Below, in pieces: positions 53,339 through 62,760 of a stretch of DNA of 64,000 bases. Made by a program: the position numbers and the translations under genes. The notes below the pieces were generated by a model. It searched no databases. It saw only the letters and a program-made list of their open reading frames with translations, and was not told where the DNA came from. This DNA is from Agrostemma githago (lineage: Eukaryota; Streptophyta; Magnoliopsida; Caryophyllales; Caryophyllaceae): the NCBI GenBank assembly GCA_958450325.1, contig OY288256.1, forward strand, positions 43,790,953-43,854,952, read 5' to 3'. How positions within the stretch are numbered: position 1 is the first letter of the stretch; the number at the start of each line of letters is the position of its first letter.

Positions 53339-54104
53339 TGATCCGAATAAAGAAGCCTCATTTGATGAACTCACACTTAAGCCAAGTGATCTTACCTTGG
53401 TCCCATAATCCCATCCACTAGCTTGGTAGTATACCTTCTCCAAGCACTTATAATTAGCTTGTATGAACACAAGCTAGGCAGAATAAATGGAGCTAAAGAT
53501 ACATTGCTCTATTATGATTTCTAAGTTCAAATAATCAAGACTATGGGGATACATTAACTTGGATTCACATTCACCAAACCACTCGAGCAAACAAGGGTCT
53601 TCCATTTGATTTGGAGCATGGAAAGTAGGCTGATTGTGTTCTCACTTATTCATTGTATCTAGCTATTTAATTCTAGTCTAGTTCATTTCCCTTTCTTTGT
53701 TTTTGTCACCCACTTTATGAGGCTTGACTTTGCTGGTTAGCCTCATCCTTGTGTTGAGTTGTAGGCTATAAATAGCCAAGTACTTGATGAATAAATCACT
53801 GAATCTTCATCAAACAAATCTGAGTGAAGCTTTGCTTTCTTTTTTGTCCTTGTTGTTCACAAGACAAAGTCTTAGAGTGAGTCGCGTTACCATCTCTAAT
53901 ACTCGCTTATTCAATCGAGTTGTTTGAATTAGCACTCGCATTGTTGAGATATAGGTCTATCTCACCTTGCATACTATCCTTTGGTTACATTTTTACTACA
54001 AAACACTATAACTTACGCATTTCTGTTTCTTTGTTTACCCTTGTTCAATTCAGCGCATACTACTCACGAAACAGATTAATCTAAGTTCATTCCAACTCGC
54101 ATCA
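53339..54104 (+). repeat. 5' LTR of the chromovirus-type element
   Basis: Near-identical to 56851-57617. TATA box in GGCTATAAATAGCC near 53767. The first part also reads as the end of the polyprotein in the 3' copy. Confidence 0.88.
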
Positions 54105-54108
54105 TAAG

Positions 54109-54120
54109 TGGTATCAGAGC
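54109..54120 (+). other. Primer-binding site, initiator tRNA-Met
   Basis: TGGTATCAGAGC begins four bases after the 5' LTR, the common plant initiator tRNA-Met site. Confidence 0.88.
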
Positions 54121-54156
54121 TTTGGTCTTCCTAACATGTAAAGCATGACATGAGGA

Positions 54157-54981
54157 GTGAACTTTGACGACCCTAACTTCTTGGAGCACCTAAAGAAGGC
54201 GTTGGAGAACTTTCAACCCATGAATTCTCGTTTCCTAGCAAGAAGGAAGCCCATGAACATAATTAAAGTAAATGAACTCTCTAAGTTCATTGGTGGTACT
54301 GATCCAGAAGTGTACTTGGAGTGGGAGCGAAACATTGAGAAACTCTTTGATTTCAAGGACCTAGAAGACGAGGAAAGGTGCAAGTATGCAATTCTGAAGC
54401 TAAGCAAGGGGGTATCTCTTTGGTATGAGGGGCTGAAGGTGCAACGCACTAGGGCTGGTAAGAGTAAAATCTCATCTTTGAAGTCCTTAAAACGTAAGCT
54501 ACGTAAGAGGTATGTTCCAACTACACATAAGTTGTACTTGTACAAAAAGATTGCTAATCTGACGCAAGGGCGGTTAAGTGTTAGTGAGTATATTGATGAG
54601 TTTGAGAATTTGGTTTTAATTGAGGAAGTAGAAGAAAATAAAGAGATTAAAATGGCTAGATTCTTGCGTAAGTTAAATCGTAGTATTGCTAATACGGTTG
54701 ATTTAAGTCCTTATTCTGACTTTGATACATTATGTGGGTTGTGTTTAAAAATTGAGGCCCCAGGGAAGGCAAAACATGAGGGTTAGTCTAGTAAGGGTCA
54801 TACTTGGCCACGAACTGATGGGGATAATAGGTTCAGTTCAACTAATACTAATCAACCCCACACCATTAAGAATAACCCAGCAACCCCGCTTCAATCTACT
54901 ACTAAAACACCCCCTGAAACTAGTTTATCAAAAGTATGTTGTTTCAAGTGTCAAGGTTTTGGTCACTAAAAAAACGCTTGT
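54157..54981 (+). pseudogene. gag with capsid and broken zinc knuckle
   Basis: The frame at 54157-54786 has no ATG at its head: it opens with GTG after a stop at 54151, so the original start was probably mutated; the next ATG is at 54220. It carries FIGGTDPEVYLEWERNIEKLF and YVPTTHKLYLYKKIANLTQG, the retrotransposon gag core. A TAG at 54784 interrupts, and the same frame then shows CFKCQGFGH, a stop, then KNAC: a CCHC zinc knuckle split by TAA. Confidence 0.85.
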
Positions 54982-56097
54982 CCTAATAGGAGAGTTGTGA
55001 CCTTAAGAGAAGTGATGAATGTTAGGGATGAAATATGGAAAGAGGAACAACGTATAGGGTCTGTGTTCAGTGTTAATGAGGAAGAGGAAGACGGGGAGGA
55101 AGATATTGAGACTTATGAACCCCCAACGTATGATACAGTCTTAGTACTACGTACCCTACATGCTAACCCCATTCAAAATGATAATGAACAAAGAGACCAA
55201 CTATTCCATACTAAGTGTCAATTTAACAACAAATGGTGTAGTTTAATAATTGATGGAGGCAGTTGTACCAACGTTGCCTCAACTGAAATGGTAACCAAAC
55301 TAGGTCTAGCTACTACTAATCACCCTAAACCTTATGTACTACATTGGTTAGATGACGGGAACAAAGTGAGGGTCACTAAACAAGTAAGGGTTGGTTTGAC
55401 CATGGGTTCCTATGTTGATGAAGTCTTATGTGATGTTATTTCTATGGATGCTTGTCACATACTTTTGGGTCGTTCTTGGCAGTTTGATAGGGATGTATTA
55501 CACCATGGGAGAAATAATGAGTATGAGTTGAGGGATAGGGGAAAGAAAATAGTGTTAAAACCCATGACACCTCAAGATGTGTGTACCATGTCAGCTAATC
55601 AAGTCAAGAAACCCAACATCTCCATATTTGCTAGTAAAAATGAGGTAGAACATGCCATAGAAGAGGGAGAGTGTGTCTTTGTCATGGTTACTAGAGAGGA
55701 ACCAGTTAGGGTTGATAATGGGTTTGGAGGGAAGCTATTTGAGGAGTTGCTAAAGGAACTGGGTGATGTCATTCCTAATGAATTACCAGTTGGTTTGACA
55801 CTTGTTAGAGATCATGAGTCCTTAAAATACATCAATGGCTCGCAAAAGCTAAGTCCAAGACATACCAAATGGGTGGAACTCTCGCAACCCTTTCATTTCT
55901 GTTCCAGATATAAGGATGGTAAGAGCAATTTCGTGGCTGGTGATTTATCTTGTCGCTACACATGCTTATCCACCCTAGATGTAAGATCGCTTCGAGTTGA
56001 GACTTTGGAGGACAACTACTCTGTGGATGCTGATTTTGGTGAAGTATTCACCAAGTACAAGGCTGGTGCTCTTAGTACTTTTGATGAGTTTGTTTTG
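54982..56097 (+). pseudogene. Protease fused to RNase H end, reverse transcriptase deleted
   Basis: The 5' part has the retroviral aspartic protease motif IIDGGSCTN and LLGRSW. After VIPNELPVGL, where the reverse transcriptase domain should start, the frame passes straight into DHESLKYI, the RNase H end, and VAGDLSCR. Thus the whole reverse transcriptase and most of RNase H are missing without loss of frame. It ends at a TAG at 56098. Confidence 0.88.
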
Positions 56098-56100
56098 TAG

Positions 56101-56718
56101 AAAGATTTTCTCTTTAAAGGGAACCATCTTTGTGTTCCTAAACATCTTATTTCAGAGCTTCTAGTTAGAGAAGCTCATGGAGGAGGACCAGCTGGACACT
56201 TTGGCCTGACCATGACCTTAGAGGTGTTAAAAGAACTCTTCTTCTGGCTAAAGATACAAGGGAGTGTTCAAAACATTGTGGGCAAATGTGTGACATGTCA
56301 TTTCTCAAAGAGTCATTTCGAACAAAGAGAGTACTACTTGCCATTCTCCAAAATGGCTCACTTCATTGTTTGTCACAAAACTGATGATGCTAGCAAAATG
56401 ACTGACTTTTACTTTCGAGGAGTGGTATGCCTACATGAGATTCCCAAGTCCATTGTTTCTGATCAAGATTCCAAGTTCCTTAGCTATTTGTGGAGCACAT
56501 TATGGAGAAAGCTCCATGAACAAATTTGGGAAAGGATCAAGGAGGTAAATGAAGCTTATAAAAGAAGGTCCAACAAGAATGGAAAACCAATGTTGTTCCA
56601 AGAGGGTGATCTAGTATGGGTTCACTTAAGGAAGGAAAGATTTCCAAGCAAGAGAAAGAACAAGTTAATGCCTCATACAGAGGGTCTTCACAAGATCATA
56701 GCCAGAGTAAATAAATAA
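56101..56718 (+). pseudogene. Integrase remnant with two in-frame deletions
   Basis: The same frame continues with the integrase zinc-binding part: REAHGGGPAGHFG and CVTC supply the two His and two Cys. It then jumps to SKMAHFIVCHKT, so the first catalytic Asp region is lost. VSDQDSKF gives the second Asp. A further jump after LWRKL removes the catalytic Glu. It closes with the C-terminal GDLVWVHLRKERFP block. The enzyme cannot be active. Confidence 0.85.
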
Positions 56719-56835
56719 CAATGCCTACAAGGTTGAGTTACCGGATGATTATGGAATTCATGCTACTTTCAACATAGGAGACTTATCTCCCTACATAGAT
56801 AACGATGGAATTTTAGAATTGAGGACAATTCCTTT

Positions 56836-56850
56836 CAAAGGGAGAGAAGA
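56836..56850 (+). other. Polypurine tract of the chromovirus-type element
   Basis: AAAGGGAGAGAAGA directly precedes the 3' LTR start at 56851. Confidence 0.8.
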
Positions 56851-57617
56851 TGATCCGAATAAAGCAGCCTCATTTGATGAACTCACACTTAAGCCAAGTG
56901 ATCCTAACTTGGTCCCCATAATCACATCCACCAGCTTGGTAGTATACCTTCTCCAAGCACTTATAATTAGCTTGTATGAACACAAGCTAGGCAGAATAAA
57001 TGGAGCTAAAGATACATTGCTCTATTATGATTTCTAAGTTCAAATAATCAAGACTATGGTGAAACATTAACTTGGGTTCACATTCACCAAACCACTTGAG
57101 CAAACAAGGGCCTTGCATCTGATTTGGAGCATGGAAAGTAGGCTGATTGTGTTCTCACTTATTCATTGTATCTAGCTATATAATTCTAGCCTAGTTCATT
57201 TCCCTTTCTTTGTTTTTGTCACCCACTTTATGAGGCTTGACTTTGCTGGTTAGCCTCATCCTTGGGTTGAGTTGTAGGCTATAAATAGCCAAGTACTTGA
57301 TGAATAAATCACTGAATCTTCATCAAACGAATCCGAGTAAAGCTTTGCTTTCTTTTTCGTCCTTGTTGTTCACAAGACAAAGTCTTAGAGTGAGTTGCGT
57401 TACCAGCTCTAATACTCTCTTATTCAATCGAGTTGTTTAAGTTTGCACCCGCATTGTTGAGATATAGGTCTATCTCACCTTGCATACTATCCTTTGGTTA
57501 CATTTTTACCACAAAATACTATAACTTACGCATTTCTGTTTCATTGTTTATCCTTGCTCAATTCAGCGCATACTACTCCTGAAATAGATTAATCTATGTT
57601 CATTCCAGCTCGCATCA
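56851..57617 (+). repeat. 3' LTR of the chromovirus-type element
   Basis: Near-identical to the 5' LTR, TATA box in GGCTATAAATAGCC at 57278. A frame entering from the integrase side (56819-57037) reads 60 codons into the LTR, as in elements whose polyprotein overlaps the LTR; a frameshift near 56718 separates them here. Confidence 0.85.
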
Positions 57618-58211
57618 AGTGTAGGTTAGGTTAGTAGTATTAATAGGTAGGGTAGGTGTAAGTGAGAGAGGAGTATAGGGGTGAGTAATGTATGTGGTAG
57701 TTGTAGGACGTGGGAGCTGAGGTTTGTTGGGAGACCCAAATTTCCCGAGTTCCGGTCCATTTCTCGTACAAACGTCTTTCTTTGTTTCTTTCTTAAAAAG
57801 TTGAAATATAAGACTACAAAATTAAAATAATGGAAACCGTAAAATTTATTTTTAAAAAGGAATTTGTGAGACAGTAAGTAAAATAGACGATAAATAGTAT
57901 TATGAGACAACAGTATAATAAATTATTATTTTAAGAATTCGATAAATTATTTCTAAATTTTTACTAAACGAGAAAATATCAAAAAGACAGGTCAATATTA
58001 AAAATATTTTCGAGTTTTAAACTTAATTTAACGAAAGTTAAAATTTTAATAATTCGATAAATAAATTTCCATGCTTTTAAAGCGGAATATATTTTTTTCT
58101 AATTTAACAAAAATAAAATATTTTATTCTCGAAATAATTTTTCAAGCGTTAAACTTGGTTTAAATAAATGTTTAAAATTTTAACACTATTTGAAAAGTAC
58201 GGGGTATTACA
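57618..58211 (-). other. A/T-rich LTR start of the insertion in Athila
   Basis: Minus strand starts TGTAATACCCCG at 58211. No gene. It is the other end of the unit whose opposite end is at 34589, cut at 57617 by the chromovirus-type element. Confidence 0.6.
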
Positions 58212-59169
58212 CTACGACATAGTCGCTTGCATCACACATAATCTCGAAAGAGAGATTCCAATCTGGTAATCGAATGATAGGTGCTGAGATTAATGCCTCC
58301 TTTATCCTGTCAAAAGATTCACGACATGCATCAGTAAAGCAAAAAGGGGCATCCTTTAGAAGGAGCTGGGTAAGTGGTTTAGTAATCTTTGAGAAGTCTT
58401 TGATAAAGCGGCGATAAAATCCCGTATGACCAAGGAAGCTTCTAACCCCCTTAACATTTGTGAGAGGGGGCAATTGCTCGATCACTTGTATTTTACCTCG
58501 GTCTACTTGAATGCCTTTATCGGAAACTAGATGACCAAGCACTACTCCCTCATTGACCATAAAATGGCACTTCTCCCAATTAAGCACCAAGTCAACTTCC
58601 TTACAACGACCTAAAAGCTTGGATAAATTCAGCAAACAAAAATCAAAGTCAAAACCATATACATTGAAATCATCCATAAATACTTCCATAATTAATTCAA
58701 TGAATTCAGAAAAGAGACTAATCATGCATCTCTGAAAAGTGTCTGGAGCGTTACATAATCCGAAAGGCATCCTACGATAAGCGAAGGCACCATACGGACA
58801 AGTAAAGGTGGTTTTTTCTTGATCCTCGGGATGAATGGGGATCTGGAAAAAACCGGAGTAGCCATCTAGATAAAAGAAATACTTACGACGAGCTAATCTT
58901 TCCAACATCTGATCAATAAATGGAAGTGGGTAATGGTTTTTCTTAGTGGCGACATTCAATTTTCTGTAGCCAATGCACATACGCCACCCTGTAACAATTC
59001 TTGTAGGAATTAATTCATTCCTATCATTCTTCACTACCGTGGTGCCACCTTTCTTAGGCATCACTTGAACCGGACTGACCCATTTAGAGTCGGATATGGC
59101 ATACATAATACCGGCATCTAGAAGTTTCATAACTTCTTTCTTAACAACTTCCTGCATATTCGAGTTCAT
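58212..59169 (-). pseudogene. Athila-like reverse transcriptase
   Basis: An open minus-strand frame of 320 codons. In order: KEVMKLLDAGIMY, WVSPVQVMPKKGG, WRMCIGYRKLN (normally CIDYRKLN), HYPLPFIDQMLERLA, MPFGLCNAPDTFQRCM and the catalytic FMDDF, then SFLGHTGFYRRFI. The frame ends at CDASDY where the insertion starts at 58211, and the next residues of the domain are at 34583. The reading frame is intact over almost 1 kb, unlike its surroundings, but the changed Asp in CIGYRKLN suggests decay. Confidence 0.92.
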
Positions 59170-59443
59170 TCAACGTTGATCCTAGATAGATGGTCTATGA
59201 CCGTTTTCAAGATGAATGCGATGCACGCAAAAGTCAGGGGAAATACCCTTTAAATCACTTAAACTGTACCCCAAAGCCTTCTTATGTTTCCTCAACACAG
59301 TCAATGAATCAGTTAACTAAGACTTGGTCAAAGAATTACTTACTATAACCGGGTTTAGCTCACCCTCATCGAGAAAAGCATACCTGAGATTTGTGGGTAA
59401 CAACTTGAGTTCGGGTTTTTGTACCTCGAAAGAATAAGACATA
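59170..59443 (-). pseudogene. Athila-like protease to reverse transcriptase link, decayed
   Basis: Minus-strand translation gives fragments in different frames with stops; no long frame. Position between protease and reverse transcriptase is the only assignment. Confidence 0.5.
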
Positions 59444-60319
59444 TCAAGGTTGACGGTTTCGACCGTCTTGACTTTTTTCGGCTCCCCTGCATATAAGACC
59501 TTCTAGCTCATCTACTTCAGCTTTCCAAATTCTTCTATCACCTATATAACTTGGTTCACACATTAGTAACTCCAAGGGATCCTTAGTTAAGGATCCGAAT
59601 AAGGTAGAATCAACAGGGTAATCCACAGAATCAAAAGTGTCTAAATAGTAGCATAACTCATCAGTTATGGGGGCTTTTAAAGCTTTATCAAGATTAAATG
59701 TGACTTTATTTTCCCCCACCTCAAGTGTCAAACTATCGTTTTTTATAGTAATAATCGTGCCTGCAGTCTGAAGGAATGGACGACCAAGTATAAAAGGGAT
59801 ATGTGTGTCCTCAGCAATGTCCAAGACAACAAAGTCGACAGGAAAAAAGAACTTCCCGACCTTAACCGGGACGTGTTCTAGGACACCTAAAGGTCTACGA
59901 ACTTAGCGATCAGCCATTTTAAGTGTGATACTAGTGCATTTCAAACCCCCCCCCCTAATATCTAGCTTCTCACAGATGGAGTAGGGGATAACACTGACAC
60001 TTGCTCCAAGATCACACATTGCATTATTAACAACATGAGTACCTATTGTGCATGGAATAGAAAAACAACCAGGATTCTTAAGTTTTGGAGATGATTTGTT
60101 TTGATGGAGTGCATTGCACTCCCCCGTAAAAGCAATCGTCTCGACTTCAAAAGAATGCTTCCTAGTAAGTATGTCTTTCATAAATTTTGCATAGGCAGGC
60201 ACTTGTGTAATTAACTCGGTAAATGGAACGGTTACCTGAAGATTCTTCACAACGTCCATGAACTTACTGAATTGACTGTCGATCTTGCTATTGCGTTGAC
60301 GACGAAATGGGAGCTTCAC
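59444..60319 (-). pseudogene. Athila-like gag end and protease
   Basis: 60319-59903 holds the gag end (FSKFMDVVKNLQVTVPF, YAKFMKDILTRKHSFE, CNALHQNKS) and the protease site CDLGASVSVIPYSI, where DLGAS is the active-site form used by Athila. 59824-59444 continues with IPFILGRPFLQTAGTII, the protease end. A stop or shift separates the two near 59900. Most of gag upstream is absent. Confidence 0.88.
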
Positions 60320-60423
60320 GTGTTATGCTGATGGCGAATTTGGCTACTCCGAATGATGAAGTAGTCGTTTGAATCTGAACCGGTCGGTTAGTCATTGTCC
60401 CAATCGGTTTGAGTCTGTAACGG
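60320..60423. other. Short link between Athila piece and LTR C3
   Basis: About 100 bases with no recognisable content. CGGTCGGTTAG and CAATCGGTTTGAG repeat a short phrase. The Athila gag homology ends here. Confidence 0.4.
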
Positions 60424-61235
60424 TGTTGTGTGCTAAATTTAGACCGTTTTCCCCTCATTTAGACCCATTTTCTCCCCGTTTTGCGAGCTTAGAGTGTAAT
60501 TATTGTGTGTTTTACGTGTTTTTGATAGCTTTTCTATCAATTTTGATAGGAATTGGCACCGAAAGCATGATCGAGCTTCCACGAGCGCACGAGAAGGGAA
60601 TACCATCCAAAGAGCAAAACACTAAACTTAAAGTTCAAAGCCATCCAATCAAACGACGAAGAATGAGACAAGAAAACAGGCCAGAAACCATCGGGTGAAG
60701 TTTCACCCGATGAGAAATGACCGGGCGAAGATTCGCCCGACGGTAATTTGCCTCCCCGAAGATCTTCAGAAAAGCTTCTCCACTGGGCGAAATGACCGGG
60801 CGAAACTTTCACCCACCGAGTGAAGTTTCGCCCGACGGTAAAAGGGTCCAAAAATGTAAAACTGGAAGAAGTTCACCGGGTGAAGTTTCACCCTGCGGTA
60901 TTGGTCCGTGTATGATAGGGTGAAGTTCCACCTCATGAAGACTTAAAGGGTGATTGTCTCACTAATGAAGCAAAAAGTGGATTTGGGCTTAAGTTTAAGA
61001 GGTCAATTAAGGCTTTACTATATACATGTATACCCTAGTTAGTTGCACATTATCATCCCATTAGGCTTCCATAAGTTTAAACTACTTCATTCTCTCACTA
61101 TTTACCATCCTTTTAGTAAATCATTCTAGTAGTAGTTTTATTAATTTCTCTACAACTTCCTTAGTCTAGATAGTACTAGATCTTCATAGTTTTATCAATT
61201 TCTTCATCAATTCTCTAGATTTACATTCAAGCTTG
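60424..61235 (+). mobile_element. LTR of family C (copy 3), plus orientation
   Basis: Starts TGTTGTGTGC and matches the start of C1 and C2 on the other strand, including CCGTTTTCCCCTCATTTAGACC and the palindrome cluster at 60690-60940. It breaks off at 61235, where a damaged MITE begins, so the LTR end is not seen. Confidence 0.72.
60690..60940. repeat. Palindrome cluster in LTR C3
   Basis: Units include CATCGGGTGAAGTTTCACCC with its closing GATG (60690-60713), CCGGGCGAAGATTCGCCCG and CCGGGTGAAGTTTCACCC. The centre AAGTTT/AAGATT differs from C1 (AAATTT), yet the arms remain paired. Confidence 0.86.
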
Positions 61236-61420
61236 GGAAATTCCAATTTTTACCCTCTAAGTTTTCACTTTTCCCAGTTGTACCCCTGCGTATAAGCAAT
61301 TCCCAACTGTACCCCTGAACTCTGTTAGTTACTCTCAATCGTGACTAAACTAGAATTAGCCGTTAAGTATGGCTGTTAGGTGCCAACTTGCAGTCCTAAT
61401 CTAATGACATGGCGAGTGAC
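61236..61420. mobile_element. Truncated copy of the 292-base MITE
   Basis: Matches the left 185 bases of 34783-35074 in order (GGGAAATTCCAATTTTTACCC, CCAACTTGCAGTCCTAATCT). The right inverted repeat is missing after GGCGAGTGACATG. Confidence 0.85.
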
Positions 61421-61484
61421 ATGTCGGTCTAGTAGCCTTTTGGCCTTCATTAATCCCTAATTACCCCCAAAAAGTGGGCAGAAG

Positions 61485-62760
61485 TGTGGACATGACATAG
61501 GTCCACCCCGATGCGGCCACGCCCGGGTTTGGGGAGGCGAATGAATCTCCATATGAGATGGGCAAATCAAAATTTAAATCGAAGTAGGAGTCGCCACCGA
61601 ACTTTGTGGGAGTTCGGGCCCATTCGAACCCACTCTATGTCGTAGTGGGCCGTGTACAAAACACGGTCCATTTCCGATGTCAGAGCTTATTGGGTTCGTC
61701 CCTTTGCATTATGATACCGATACCGACATTATCGGATATCGTGTATTGAATGACTCTCGTTGCCAATGGATTCGGACATTCGGAAACCATGGTTCTGAGT
61801 AAGGGGTGAGGGTACGTGTTGGGAAGTTCACTAAGAACACCCAACCCCGCCCGCACTTAGCGGCCTTTACTAAGATATCGTTCGTTTTTGGTGTACACGC
61901 GTTAGTGCGACAATTGAATGATATGCAAACATTATTTTCCCTAAGCATGTGAGAAAAATTAAATGGGTTGCTAAGTCGTTTAATGCATTTAAACTAATAA
62001 CGTCAAAGTTGTATTTAGCATGCAAGGTTTGTTTTAGTATAATAAAACAAAACAATGAAAAGATGAAAAAAGAATAAATCGCTACAAACATGAGAAAACA
62101 AGTTAGTAACGGTTCGTAAATCGAATAAAAAACGTAAATACGATGATATGCATGATTTCGAAAAGTTTTGTGACACGTGATGGATTAAACACGTGTTGAC
62201 CGAAGTCGAAAAATATTTGTCAAAATCTGAAAATATGCCGAGAAAATCGCCGTTTTATGTAAAAAAACGATGTTAAAAAATAGAGAAAATGAGAAAACAA
62301 AAAAAAGGTCTCGGTTTTCAGGCCCCTGCGCGACTCGCCCAGGAGGGGCGCGACTCGCGCTGGTGGCTGTCTGGGGTCGGCTTTTCGAAAATCGCTAATT
62401 TTGATAAATCGTGTATAAATATGGATTAATTCATACCCGATCTATAATTTTGATATTCGTCGTATTCGATATTCGATTATAAAATCGATATCGAATTCTC
62501 GGAATGATTTTTGTGAAAAGATATAAAAAAAAGGTTTGAAAATCGCTTTGTAAAGTTTAAACTAAAAAAACGATGTTTGACTCCCTCCGCGTTAAAAATC
62601 GTTGTGTTATATTTTTAAGACCGTATAACGATTTTCTAGCATCAACGGGTTTAATGTTATTCTTTCGATGATACAAAACGCGTCTCGATAAATGTGCAAA
62701 AGAGAAATGTGTAATTTGGATTTGAATAGAGAGAGTATAGAAAATCTAGATATACAACTC
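61485..62760 (-). repeat. Ogre-like LTR-tail unit, copy 1 (1276 bases)
   Basis: Minus-strand end ...CATGTCCACA at 61485 as in the other tails. The tail is conserved for about 800 bases, with a GCGCGACTCGC pair at 62330-62363. The unit is followed directly by a second copy. Frames here (61709-61948) recur in every tail and are not genes. Confidence 0.82.
62330..62363. repeat. GCGCGACTCGC motif pair in LTR tail
   Basis: GCGCGACTCGCCC and GCGCGACTCGCGC, about 845 bases from the LTR end. This is the position occupied by CTCGATCGAG in two other copies. Confidence 0.8.

Larger units (their letters stand above)
53339..57617 (+). mobile_element. Internally deleted chromovirus-type gypsy element
   Basis: LTRs 53339-54104 and 56851-57617 (766 and 767 bases) start TGATCCGAATAAAG and end CTCGCATCA. 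Flanks AGTGA (53334-53338) and AGTGT (57618-57622) differ at one base. A tRNA-Met primer site and a purine tract GGGAGAGAAGA are present. The interior reads as one polyprotein frame with three stops and three internal deletions. The order gag, protease, RNase H end, integrase is that of Ty3/gypsy. LTR size and gag type suggest a CRM/chromovirus relative, but no chromodomain is clear. Confidence 0.85.
34589..58211 (-). mobile_element. Outer ends of a LTR-type insertion in Athila, heavily nested
   Basis: The plus-strand left end TGTAACAACCCG (34589) and right end GGGGTATTACA (58211) have the form of the two ends of one LTR-type element in minus orientation. Flanks ATACG (34584-34588) and CTACG (58212-58216) differ at one base. 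Joining the flanks with a single copy restores the Athila reading frame between reverse transcriptase and RNase H. Own sequence is probably 34589-37507 and 57618-58211; the remainder is later insertions. Whether it was a solo LTR or a whole element is unclear. Confidence 0.7.

Noticed and set aside
57626..57910. 94-codon minus-strand frame rich in Leu/Phe/His
   Set aside because: Lies in A/T-rich LTR sequence with no motif; counted as chance.
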